From Macrolepiota albuminosa (taxonomy: Eukaryota > Basidiomycota > Agaricomycetes > Agaricales > Agaricaceae), in the NCBI GenBank assembly GCA_027475525.1, contig JAMWFC010000038.1, positions 248,001-312,000 on the forward strand: 64,000 nt of DNA, given 5' to 3'. The stretch's first letter is position 1, and the number at the start of each line of letters is the position of its first letter. Shown here piece after piece: positions 1 through 10,229 of this stretch. A model generated the notes under the pieces. It made no database searches. It saw only the letters and a program-made list of their open reading frames with translations, and was not told where the DNA came from. A program made the translations under genes and the position numbers.

Positions 1-1052
1 CATATTTTTTTAATAGAGCGCCAGGTAAAGAGGTGGAGGAGAGACGAAGTCCAAACTCATGCGCCAGGACTATAAACCAAATCTCAAGAACGCACGGACC
101 ATCTGTCACAAAAGCGGTAACGGTAGCCTTATTTGGTGACTGAGGACAGTCAATTTTTCAGTTGGGGGGAGATGATAGGACCCTATACAGGTTAGGCGCA
201 TCAACGGCAGGCTCGGCACCGGCTCCGGAAACCTTGCCGCACTCGTCCTGAACTTAGCGCGCGCGTTCTACCTATTTTAAGCCATTTCTGACGGCCGCGC
301 ACGGCAAGAAGCAGATCCAATCAATGATAGCGCCGACGGCAGCAGGAATGACAACTGACAGATGGCATCAGTCACTGACGACAGCGCTTAGCGAGAAGCT
401 TGATGATCTATCAAAAACTGACGGACAGCTTGGCGTTTGACCTTGGCGTCTGACACCGCTTACCGTCTCGATTTGGCGCCCAACGTCGCTTAGGTGTTCT
501 GACAGACAGAAAGGTGATGGATTGATGGTTTAGCACCGCGATCTGCCGCCTGGTGGCGCCAAGGGTCCTCAAAGGACGGTAGGGATCGGAAACCGTTGGA
601 GCTACCCCTATGAAATTTTCCAGTTTACCGCACTTTGGCGATGGTTGGTCACTGGCGACGGTGAACTCCTTGTAGTATATATATTACTTACCGACTTGTA
701 CATACAGAATCATCAGATCAGACGAATAGACCACAGTTTACTCCCCTTTCCTCAGTCTCCCTTACGCTCAAGAGCTCATTTACGCTACGGTCGGCAACGT
801 CAAAACTCATCGGCAGTTGCAGACGTTCGCCAACACTCGACATACTCGCGCCTTGCAACTACGGCAGGCATTATCGACGCTTAGAACTTCGCTAAGCTTA
901 TCGTGCTCTTGCCGCTCACCCTCGCCGTCTTCACTTACCGCATTTCCTTAGGCGCTTTACCTTAGCGCTTGACACTTGCCGACTTCGTTACCGACTTTTA
1001 CCCTTTTTCACAGACGCGTTCTCTGGGACCTGCCCGGGACTCCTCATATCAC
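1..1052. other. No supported gene; retroelement-like flank
   Basis: No open frame here looks like a protein. The stretch is moderately GC-rich and full of short related words (TGACGG, GGCGTCTGAC and similar). A string at 472-489 (TTTGGCGCCCAACGTCGC) resembles a retroelement primer-binding site, but no LTR end can be shown next to it, so I do not call an element. Confidence 0.5.
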
Positions 1053-1636
1053 TTATAGCGCGCCCAACGCACACTCTTGGTACGGTAACACTTTAGCTAC
1101 ATTTGTTACTGACCAAACTTTGGGCGTCATCACCGGCCCATTGCTCACGCACCAGTTGTGCGAGGGCAACCCCTGGGGCCTCTCCAGCGCCTCCTCGAAC
1201 ACCTCCTGCGACGCGTCCGCCCATGCGACGCGCCGATCGTCGGGGACCACCGTAACCGTCCCTACCGCCATCCGGGAGCGGCAAAAGCGAGAGGCAGGCA
1301 ACCTCGGGCGGGGAGGGGGCTGGGGACGAGGGGGACGCACGGTCATTCGCGCAAAAGTGGGTGCGGGGCGACTGGCACCCGAAGGACCCCCAGGGACAGG
1401 CTCCGGGAGCCGACTAGGACCCGCCTCCGGGGCAGGAACGTTGTGTTGTTCTGAAAGGGGAAGGTCAGTAGCGGTAAGCGACCGGCACGGGGACACTTAC
1501 GCTGTTGAGCCAGCGCCGCTATGCGCTCTCGGTCGAGGCGGCGCCGGTATCGCGCATCCCGGGCCTCCCAGGCCATCAGGGGCGCAACCTCGTTGGTTTG
1601 CGGGGGCGTCGGGGAATGCGTCGGCGTACGCGACAT
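1053..1636 (-). CDS. Retroelement-associated spliced ORF (gag-like?), 177 aa
   Basis: A two-exon frame on the minus strand: exon 1 is 1501-1636 and exon 2 is 1053-1450, joined across a 50-nt intron with a perfect GTAAGT donor and CTTTCAG acceptor. The product is proline- and arginine-rich; its start carries a run of Arg/Asp/Glu residues (around WEARDARYRRRLDRERIAAL) followed by Gln repeats, then a Pro/Arg linker. I recall this composition from the first ORF of Ty3/gypsy-type elements in Agaricomycetes, but no catalytic domain is visible. It lies beside a gypsy-like LTR whose polypurine/LTR signal reads on the opposite strand, so orientation is unresolved. It could also be a host gene fragment. 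Confidence 0.4.
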
Positions 1637-1701
1637 GATTGAACTTGACGGTAAATTTTTTTTTCGATACGTGGCAGGTCAGGTGCCGGATCCCACGGTT
1701 G

Positions 1702-1855
1702 ACCCCCGGTCCGAACCACCGGCTACGCGCGCCTCGGAGGGTCTCGGCGCTGAGAGGGGGGTGATGTCACGACCCCTCACCCCCGGTCCGAACCACCGGC
1801 TACGCGCGCCTCGGAGGGTCTCGGCGCTGAGAGGGGGGTGATGTCACGACCCCTC
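1702..1855. repeat. 77-bp exact tandem duplication (join 1)
   Basis: Positions 1702-1778 are repeated without mismatch at 1779-1855. The unit includes the purine tract and TGTCACGACCC. It has the same 77-bp period as nine other duplications in the window and is probably an uncollapsed assembly overlap. Confidence 0.95.
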
Positions 1856-2612
1856 CCCCCCGGGACACCCCCGGAACACCCTCCGGGACCCTCCCTCCGA
1901 CCCCACAGGACACGCCCCGCCATCACAACCGCCGACACCGCCATCACGTGCATCAAGGACCGCCATCAGCCGTCACCAGCCCCGATCAACGATCAGATCA
2001 CGCGACTCGTGCCGGCCATCACGCATCACGCATCACGGCTCCATCCGCGTCAATTGATCGCGCGCCCCACACGCGCGATCCCGGTATACAGCCCCTGCCG
2101 CTACTCAATAAACCCCGGAACCCATCCCAGACATCCCGGAACCCCGAGACCCGGCCCCGCAGTACTTATAGTGTAGCTCCCTGTTGTATTCGGTAGTCTT
2201 GATATTACATACTTTGCTTACTTGGATATTGCGTGCCCTTGCTTGACTGGTACGCCTTGTTTGGTACGCTTCGACTGGCACGCCTTAGTATTCGCATGCT
2301 CTAAGCTTTGGTACGCACTTCGCGACTCTTAAGTTACTAACTTGGTCTCGTCTTAGAACCTCCGGTTCACGACTCGACCCCCTCTAACTCTCAGCCACCC
2401 CCAACCCAAAACTCCCGGACTCTAGTCCCCTCTCCCGGGATTACCCCCTGTCCTCGTCTTGAACCCCGGAGTCCTTAGCCCCGGAGTTCCAGACACCCGA
2501 GTATCCGTAGATCAAGTCCGCATCGTAAGGGCGTCTTGAACCCCGGAGTCCTTAGCCCCGGAGTTCCAGACACCCGAGTATCCGTAGATCAAGTCCGCAT
2601 CGTAAGGGCGTC
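1764..2612 (+). repeat. Ty3/gypsy LTR-like fragment
   Basis: A purine run (GAGAGGGGGG) directly precedes TGATGTCACGACCCC. A TGTCACGACCC start behind a polypurine tract is typical of LTRs of gypsy elements in mushroom-forming fungi. An AATAAA lies near 2107 inside the segment. The right boundary is not visible because the segment is cut at 2612 by an exact 77-bp tandem join, beyond which copia sequence begins. The left edge is itself doubled by another 77-bp duplication (1702-1855). Family assignment is by remembered motif only. Confidence 0.35.
2455..2612. repeat. 77-bp exact tandem duplication (join 2)
   Basis: The segment at 2455 recurs at 2532 (period 77; identity runs to 2612). The copia reading frame starts to look like copia immediately after 2612, so the gypsy/copia boundary coincides with this join. 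Confidence 0.95.
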
Positions 2613-4910
2613 GCTTTCCTGGAAAGCCCCCGACTCAGCAGAACCTGACAAAATAGATGCATCGGGTGGTGTAGAGAAACGACCGTAAAATACAGCATGA
2701 TCAACTCCGCATCTGGTTAGACCATACGATTCAAGTTCTTCTCGGATTACTTCATACCATTCGTGTGAAGCTTGTTTAAGGCCGTATAGTGCACGTAGAA
2801 CTCGATTCACTTTGGATGGTTCAGCGTTCGGAAAACCAGGAATCTGTTTACAGTATATTTCTTGTGAAAGTGGAGCATTCAGGAACGCGGTTTTGACGTC
2901 GAATGTGAACAGTTCCAGGTCATACATAGCCGCATATGCCAAGGTGATCCTGATGCTCGTCATCTTGGCGACCGGCGCATATGTTGTGCCATAATCCTCA
3001 GGTCGTTGACTGAAACCTTGTGCCACTAGCCGAGCCTTTTCCATTCCTCTAATTATCGACCCATCTGCATTAAACTTATGTGCATATACCCAACGGACTC
3101 CTATAGCTTTGCGACCAGGGGGTAAGTCGGCTGGAGTGAAAACCTTTTGTTGATTCAGGCTAGCTATTTCCCTCTCCATCGCTGCGTGCCACACATTCGC
3201 GTCCGGTCGGTTGATCGCTTCATGATAATTGTTCGGAGGTTTGTCGAGGTTGTAAGGTTTATTGGGTTTCAGTTTAGGAAGATCGGACCCAAAGAGCGCA
3301 TGCGTAAGGTAATCGTTAATGGTTACGTCCTCAAGATGACCTGTATCCATCGAAAGCGTGGTAAATTGAGCCAACTCTTGAAAAGCATTAAGGTCCAGTA
3401 TGGCGGCAAGGCCTTGGTGTGGCATAAGTCGTGCCTTACGATCAGCACAAAGCTTAACAAGACGTTCGTTTTTCTTGTGCATATCTTCGAAAAATGCTTG
3501 ACCTGCATCAGTCATCATGATTTTTCGACGAGGACGAGTGACGTTATCCATTCGATTTGGGTCGGATGGTTGTAAGAGTGGTGATTCATCGTGTAACGGC
3601 TGGTCAGGCGGTGGAGAATTTGATGTTGCTGAGCGTGAAACAGATGATTGTGAACGGGAGATCTGCACGTTGGGTAATACAGTCGTGGGTTGCAGTTTGC
3701 CCCTGACGTTTTCGTTGAACACCACGTCCCTGGAAAAGAAGTATCGACCATTCATATCACGAACGCGCCATCCAATGTGATGTTCTTCATAACCTACGAA
3801 GACCGCCTCAAAGCGCCTGGTATTCCCTTTCTGATGCGTTTCCTTTGGATAAAGAACGAAACACTGGCAACCCCATACGCGGAGATGGGAGAGATCGGGC
3901 TTGTGGCCTTCAACAATCTCGTATGGGGTGACGAAATTGGGTAGCGTGGAAGTAGGTAAGCGATTCCGTAAGTATTGCGCCGTTAAGATAGTGTCTCCTA
4001 GAAATGAGATAGGCAAGCCAGCTTCGGCCATGAGCGTTTGCGCCGTGTCCTCCAAAGTGCGAATGTAACGTTCTGCCTTCCCATTTTGTTGGTGAGCATA
4101 CGCCGCTGTCGCCTGTACCGTGATGCCTCTGGTATCCAAATGGTTCCTCAATTGCCCCCCAATGAACTCCCTTGCCCCATCACAGCGGACGGTCAGGACC
4201 TTGTTTCCTGACTTGAGTTCCAGACGAGCTTGAAAATCCTTGAAGTGTTTATATGCATGGTCCTTTTTCGACAATAATGCAGTACTGCCGTAGTTTGAGC
4301 AATCATCAAGAATCGAGTGAAAATAAGACGAGTGCCCATTTGCAAACTGAGTCAGAAAGGGACCACACGAGTCCATGTGTACAAGTTCACAGACGTGAGA
4401 TGCGCGCCGTTGAAAATTGTCGTACTGTCTGGCGGGTTGTTTGCCAATAATGCACGGGATACAGTGATCATCCTGGAAAGAACCCTTAAACTCAACCCCA
4501 GTTGCGCAGCCTTTTGTCAAAGTGACCCGCGTGGTGTCCCTAGCAGGATGTCCTAACCTCCGATGCCAGAGAGCGTGCGTAACCGGTAACTTGGGGAAAT
4601 TCAGAGGTGAGGAAGTAATCGCAGGAAAAGAAACGTTGTTGGAGATCCCAGGAAGAATAAAATCGCAATGAAGAAACGATAAGCGGTTTAGAACCGTCGC
4701 CTGCAGAGACTTGCCGCGTAGACGAGAAGATTCCGGAAAGTATATAGTCGTCGCTTCCTTCTCAAAACACAGTTCCAAATCACGTTCGGTCATAGAACCA
4801 ACGGATAAGAGGTTAATAGGGACATCCGGAGCGTGAAGACAGTCTGACAAAACCAGGACTACAGGCTTGTCATCAACAACCACACAGAAACGAACTTCAC
4901 CCCCGGGCAA
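2613..4910 (-). pseudogene. copia pol fragment: protease end, integrase, partial RT
   Basis: The frame begins in the protease-to-integrase linker. The integrase zinc module follows (HRRLGH ... CIPC), then the catalytic core with HMDSCGPF, DDCSNYG and the QNGKAERYIRTLE block carrying the conserved Glu. After a Ser/Pro-rich linker comes the copia RT start (GVRWVYAHKFNADGS, ARLVAQGF, FDVKTAFLNAPL, ALYGLKQASHEWYE). The frame stops being copia-like right after the sequence around VFYGRFSTPPDAS, before the YVDD active site. Nothing after that point is element sequence, which matches the join at 2612. Within the element's 5' part, a frame change separates it from the gag/protease frame at about 4.9 kb. 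Confidence 0.9.
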
Positions 4911-6875
4911 GGGTATTCAGTTTGCCACAGTTGGCAGTGCCAACCGGAACCGCGAGGTCTTCATGGTAAGTCCAAAACCAGCGTTTATCACGAATAATGT
5001 GCGTCGTGCATCCCGAATCAAGAATAGAATTGAACCGTGAAGAAATTGAAGCCAGTGTGACAGAATCAGTTGAACCCACAAATGCATGGAATGGAGGCGT
5101 ATCTGAGTCTGCAGGCAAATCATATAGATGAAAGGCCATGTCATTGGTGTCCTCATCAAGCACGACCGGCAATACTTCGGGTAGGTCGTTACCATCTGAA
5201 ACAATGGGCGCGGTAGGCGCAGACTCGGCACTTAGTGAGGAGGAGATTGCCACATGGGCTCGTAGACGAGTCGAGGAATCTCGAGGACCATCAGAGAAAG
5301 GAGCACACTGAGGAGGAGTAGAGACAGAATTGCCAGGGTGAGGAGCAGGAGTGGCGTGCGACGCAGGGGTACGAGGAGGTGTAGATGACGATGTCTTACT
5401 GGGATGGTGAGTGGAAGACTGAAGGCGACAGCAAACGTCAACATCAGTGTCAAGAATGGTGTCGGCCAAAATGAAGAAATCGAAAGTGCCCTCAGGATTG
5501 TTTGTCCATGAACGTCGAACCTCTTCACGTAAGAAAGTGAAGGCACGATGGTCTGGTATACCATCCATGAACTTCTGAATTCTCTCATATGGGGTAAAGT
5601 CCCACGCAGTCTGAGCTAGCTGGTTGACGGCAATACGCCAAGCCTGAACATATGCAGGAATGGCGTTAGGAGCGCAATAAAGATTGAATACAGAGTCTTT
5701 GATGCGCTGAGCCGAAGCAGCGCTACCAACGCTGAAACGCTTACGAAGAAAGTTGAGAAGGTCCCGAGCAGTGCGAATAGGGAAATTGTGAGGGCCCCCT
5801 CGAGCTGGAGGGAGGGAATTGAAAATCTCCGCGAAAAGCTTGCCAGAAATAATATACGAGCAAATGTTATCGTTTTTCCAGAAGACTTCATATGCCCGAG
5901 AATCATCCTGAGTAAGGTGAGGAGGAGGAGGTGGGGCAACGACGACTTTGCAAGTGGGATCATAAGGAGAACCCGGGGAAGGAATGGGACAAATGTGCCC
6001 ATTTAAACCCATATGATCGATAAGAGCCATCACGGGGTTTATCCATAAACCCCAATCCGCAGAAGAATTGAATCGAGGTATGGTAGAAAGTGGTGGAAGC
6101 TTAGAGTCCGAAACATGCTCAGTGGAAGAGGGAGAAGGAGTTTGTGGATGGACAGGAAAAGAGTGAGGCGGAGCACCAGCCGGTGGGGACGAAAAAGGAA
6201 AAGAATGTGGAAAAGAAGTGAAGGATAATAACAAGGATAAGGGTACCAGGGATAAGGAAACGCAAAAGGAGGGGAATGAGGACCACCCGCAGGAGCTGGG
6301 GGAGAAGAAGTGGGAGGAGAAGGGACAGGAAGAAAAACGGAAGGAGGGCGAGACAAAGGAACAGAATGCAAAGGAACAGGGGAAGGTGGCGTAAAGCGAG
6401 GAACGTCCACAGGAGATGGAAAGGGAAAAGAAGGATTTGGAAGAGAAGAAGAAGAATTCGGGGCAGGGGCAGACGAAGGACGAAGCGAATGCTGATGGCT
6501 CTGAAAAGAAGCAGACGGAAAGTTGGGAAATTGTGGATTACTAGGACGAACAGGTGTGGGGATATGTAGAGTATTCAGAAAATTAGAGGGAACAGTAGAC
6601 GATGCCGGAGTGGGTGTAGTAAAGGAAGGAGGAACAAAGGAATGAGCAAGCGAGGAAGGTATATGCGGCCGATTTCGGTGTGCGCGTTTGAAAGGACGAG
6701 GAGGAGGGTCGGAAATAACCGTAGCAGAAGAAGAGGACGATAAATGCGGGGGTAAATCCCGAGAAAAGGACTCAGATTGAGTTGGTAAACCCATCGCAGA
6801 AGGCCACCGCGACGGATCCTCTGGCGCAGGAGCAGGATGACCAGACTGGGCGTGCTGGGTGAAAGGGTCGGACAT
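4897..6875 (-). pseudogene. copia gag and protease, frameshifted
   Basis: The likely start is the ATG at 6875 (MSDPFTQHAQ). The N-terminal ~200 residues are almost pure Pro/Ser/Phe low complexity. Near 6.2 kb the frame has to change to continue into the gag core (sequence around SSADWGLWINPVMALIDHMG), which resembles UBN2/copia gag capsid regions with an YEVFWKND-type motif. No CCHC zinc knuckle is visible. The aspartic protease active site is the SILDSGCTTHIIRDK block near 5.0 kb, with DSG as the catalytic triad. The frame ends at 4897 with a short overlap with the pol frame. Confidence 0.85.
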
Positions 6876-7016
6876 GCTGACAACCCACAAAGATACTAAT
6901 GGTGGCTCGACAAACAAAGGTGACGAGGACCGAAAAACACAAGCGCAGGAACACCAAGGCAAAGAAACTATGGCGTGTGGCAGGAACTCGGAGTGCTGGC
7001 AACCCTAGAGAGGGAA

Positions 7017-7026
7017 GCCCATAACC
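7017..7026 (-). other. copia half-tRNA primer-binding site
   Basis: On the minus strand the sequence reads GGTTATGGGC, immediately after the presumed LTR. Drosophila copia primes from the anticodon-stem region of initiator tRNA-Met and has GGTTATGGGCCC here. Ten bases match that pattern. The position between LTR and gag is right. Confidence 0.6.
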
Positions 7027-7027
7027 T

Positions 7028-7262
7028 ATCAGACCAGACTCGAGAACCCACGATATGACTAGAAGATAGTCGAGAGAATCCTCAGTGTAGTGTCGATATG
7101 ACAGAGAACAACTATGTATTCATACCTAGAAGATAGTCGAGAGACTATTCGCCATTAGAGACAATACAATATACAGTAAGAGAAATACGTACATCCTCAG
7201 TGTAGTGTCGATATGACAGAGAACAACTGAGGATGATGTGTCGTCTGAGCGTGTATCCAACA
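7028..7262 (-). repeat. copia 5' LTR (approximate limits)
   Basis: The minus strand begins with TGTTGGATACACG at 7262, which is the usual TGTTGGA start of copia LTRs. It extends to the primer site at about 7027. The downstream end lacks a clear CA, so that limit is approximate. Inside it a 36-bp string occurs twice (7078-7113 and 7193-7228) and a 17-bp string twice (7061-7077 and 7129-7145), pointing to an internal duplication in the LTR. Confidence 0.6.
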
Positions 7263-7818
7263 CTGATCATGTGACCACGTAGCACACTGACTCAAATAGG
7301 ATAATGTCCGTAACACTTTTTATGTGAGTCCAGGCAAGAAACGTTAGATGGATGATTCAGGCCTCAGGCTAGCGGGGACACCAGACCGAGAACGAATGAC
7401 AATGTTAGCGCGATGCGAAGTGTCCGGCATCCGAAGGTTCGGACAATTCCGGCTTCAGATATTTTACTGAGCCCAATCGAAAAAATGTTTTTGCGAGGCA
7501 TGGCACGTTTCGACGGAGCACCCAGCAATCATGAGAACTAGTCTAATGCATCTAACATCCAGTGGAACAGGAGACATGACCAATGAAAGGGAGTTTTTTA
7601 GTCCATGCAAATCGGAAAACTTCTGACTTCTAAAAAAAGTAGGAAAGAAGGTGTGCACTTTTCAGAAGGAAAGAAAAAACAGATTACCCGAACTCAAGTC
7701 CGAGTCCAGAATGTGATTACAGAAGATTCTAATTACATGCATACAGGTGTGACTATATAATTCGTATTAAAGATTACGTCATTACTACCGTTCTTGTCCA
7801 TGATAGTTTTCTCTTGTT
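7263..7818. other. Intergenic, nothing recognised
   Basis: Between the copia LTR and the 3' end of the CMD-family gene. No reading frame, RNA gene or repeat stands out. Confidence 0.5.
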
Positions 7819-8791
7819 TCAAAGTCTTGCAGTTACCAAAGATTCTCTGACTTCGGGAATTTCATTTCTCCATCGGACTCCCGAGAGTGCTGCTACTTTC
7901 ATGGACATCGTACGAACGGATTGTACTTCTTTCAATGTTGCCCCTCCTCGTTGAGCGCCGTCAAGGTGCCATTTGATCTGCCGAGGATTGTCGGTTGCTG
8001 AGAGGGGATTGAGAAGATCAACAAAGAAATAACATGGACCAATTCTTACCTGTGAGGGCCGCGATCATAGTATATGATGTCTCCAGTGGTGACAAGATCT
8101 CGGTAAAGCCATAATTTACACCTTACCTGTGAGGGCCGCGATCATAGTATATGATGTCTCCAGTGGTGACAAGATCTCGGTAAAGCCATAATTTACACCA
8201 TAAATGATACTTTTATTGAACCAACCTGTTCTTCAGTAAGCGATGCACCTTGAAGAGAGCGCATGGAACTCACCCAGGTCTGGGTAGATGTTATTCATCA
8301 ATTCCTGTATCGAATCGGCTGTCTCGCCGTAAATCCTACGGAACAAGGCTTTACCGATCTTTTCGTGCTCTTCAATAGGCGTTTCCATACGCCTGGCCAA
8401 AACAGCCACTGTTCAGAGATTTCCGAATTGCTGCATTCAAAAGGACTTACCGCATCATTCTAGTGTCACGAAGCTCCTCGGGCATGACCTCATGCAAGGC
8501 AGTAAGGCCGTTAATTGACTATAGGAGATTGCATAGTGTGAGTAAGTTATCAGTTGTTCTGAATCAATGTCATACCCTAGCAAATCCAGCAGTCAGTCCA
8601 GCCTTGAACAGGGCATCCCGAACTTTCCGGGCCAGCAAACGGTGATCTTCAATGTTGTTGCTCTCTCTCTTGAGATCGTTCAATGCGTGTTGAAAGACTC
8701 GGGGAACTTCTTCAGGCCTGTTGCTTGCACAGAATGCTACGCTGGCGACAATGTACCATGGATTAGCATCTGCAGGTAATGTGAGGTTCAT
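7819..8791 (-). CDS. Carboxymuconolactone decarboxylase (AhpD-like) family protein
   Basis: Five exons on the minus strand: 8576-8791, 8451-8518, 8274-8392, 8127-8225 and 7819-7997, giving 226 aa. All junctions are GT..AG and phases agree. The protein follows the all-helical CMD/AhpD pattern of fungal homologs: an N-terminal LPADANPWYIVASVAF block, RDALFKAGLTAGFARVINGL-type motif, ALHEVMPEELRD, then ALFRRIYGE and the region around YGFTEILSPLETSY, ending in a charged helix. The AhpD CxxC redox pair is not present, so peroxidase-reductant activity is not implied and the substrate is unknown. The last intron is 129 nt as written but contains one extra unit of a 77-bp duplication; without it the intron is 52 nt, like its neighbours. 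No signal peptide is seen, so it is probably cytosolic. Confidence 0.85.
8045..8199. repeat. 77-bp exact tandem duplication (join 3)
   Basis: 8045-8121 is repeated at 8122-8198, with one further matching base. It spans the donor site of the last CMD-gene intron and duplicates part of exon 4. Period 77. Confidence 0.95.
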
Positions 8792-10229
8792 GACGCATGA
8801 TTATATGGAATGTTTGTAGTTGACTCACGGCGGGACAGATTTGTTCGAGGATAGAGTGATTTCAAGTGGCGAAGAAGGGAGGGCGTTGCAAGAGCAGACA
8901 TATCTGAGTTTCTCTGACCTGAATTGGCTCATACACAGGGCTTTTATCTGGACAATGTTTGGTCCGCGATGACTCAACCTCGTGCCAATGAAACAGTAAT
9001 AAATGGAGAAGGGCGTCAAACAAGAGAGGAATTGTATTGGTATAGTCTATGACTCCCCCTTCTGGAGCATCAAATGCTGTTGACCATGTCCGATCCGTAC
9101 AATGCGTACATCGAAACTTGCTTCAAATGTGTTGCCTTTCTGGGTGTGAGCCAGGCCGCCATCCAAACTTTAGACCGTTGTTTACATTTGATGCTTCAAC
9201 ATAAGCGATTCTGACAGAACTTATTCTCTCGACAATATGAGACTTTTCCTTGCGTGCTATCTATCCACTGCAATTATGAAAGATTCCTTGATTTTCGGAC
9301 CTTCGTTGCTCCACTTGATTGTGGTAGCTCCGGCCAGCAAGTTATTGCAATTATGAAAGATTCCTTGATTTTCGGACCTTCGTTGCTCCACTTGATTGTG
9401 GTAGCTCCGGCCAGCAAGTTATAAAATTCTGGTTGTGATATAAGCTTCAAGCCGTTAGCCAGACAAGCCAGGCCAGAGGAGGCAGTTTGTCAAGGCCCTG
9501 GAATAACTTTGACCACCATAGTGACAAGCCATCACTGGCAGTTCAGGTCCCACCGCATCTTTCACAGGATAAAAATCCCATTCGGAAGTAAATGAGTATC
9601 ACAACACGATGGCATGTGTAGAATGATATATCGGGAGTAAAATATGGACCCTAGTTTTCTTGACTCACACCCACACCAGTGTAATTCTCCTTTGGACAAT
9701 TTGACGGCAACCTGCTTGTGAGGTCAAAGCTCATTTGGTTACGCAAATATGTGATTTTGATGGGATACCCAGACCTGAGTTATTCTGAATTGGGGCAACT
9801 TTAGATGTGTACTATTTGGAGGTTGACGTCAATTAACCAGCGCGTATGAGAAGCGTAAATGGCGTCTAGACAGCGTAACCTAAGATGACAGGATGAAGCA
9901 AAGTATAAATTAAGAAGGCGTGGCTGTGCGCCCACGGCGATGCAAATCGTGCGTTCCGGTCATACAAGCGCTAACTGAGCAATGAGCAGTAAGCGGCCCC
10001 GGGTTGAGATCTGTATCGGAGGTAAAATCCATTGTCCGCGCGTTGCGTATGAAGTTGGAAGCTCAAGGTGTAACGGCAGATGTTTTAAAATCAATTGCAA
10101 GTGCTGTGGACATACTGTTTCATTCAGTTTTCCCATGCATCATATGGACCTCCTAGTTTCAGATATCGATATGTGCCGTCATTCATTTACTGCGATCATT
10201 ATTGTGCGTAATGAAGGAAGGAGATGAAC
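8792..10229. other. Intergenic; contains one 77-bp duplication, no supported gene
   Basis: A short open frame at 9982-10227 (81 codons, Cys-rich: CNGRCFKINCKCCGH) is present. It has no recognisable relatives to my eye, lies just beyond the Dicer stop codon and could be chance or part of the Dicer 3' flank. The remainder shows nothing beyond the 9269-9422 duplication. Confidence 0.4.
9269..9422. repeat. 77-bp exact tandem duplication (join 4)
   Basis: 9269-9345 is repeated exactly at 9346-9422 in intergenic DNA. Period 77. Confidence 0.95.

Larger units (their letters stand above)
2613..7262 (-). mobile_element. Ty1/copia retrotransposon, incomplete and degenerate
   Basis: Read on the minus strand, the order is 5' LTR (about 7028-7262), half-tRNA primer site (7017-7026), Pro/Ser-rich gag, aspartic protease, integrase and the first half of reverse transcriptase: the copia order PR-INT-RT. 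The catalytic YxDD part of RT, RNase H, polypurine tract and 3' LTR are missing. Gag to pol needs at least two frame changes (near 6.2 kb and near 4.9 kb), so this copy cannot make a full polyprotein as written. The missing 3' half ends exactly at a 77-bp assembly-type duplication, so the element may be longer in the real genome. Confidence 0.9.

Noticed and set aside
472..489. Retroelement primer-binding site and a complete LARD/TRIM element from here to 1763
   Set aside because: The sequence left of 472 does not resemble the LTR-like segment at 1764-2612, so no LTR pair exists.
976..1638. 220-codon plus-strand frame
   Set aside because: Opposite strand of a better supported spliced ORF; composition follows GC content.
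9269..9422. Possible biological tandem repeat or regulatory duplication
   Set aside because: Same 77-bp period as nine other loci, so treated as an assembly artefact.
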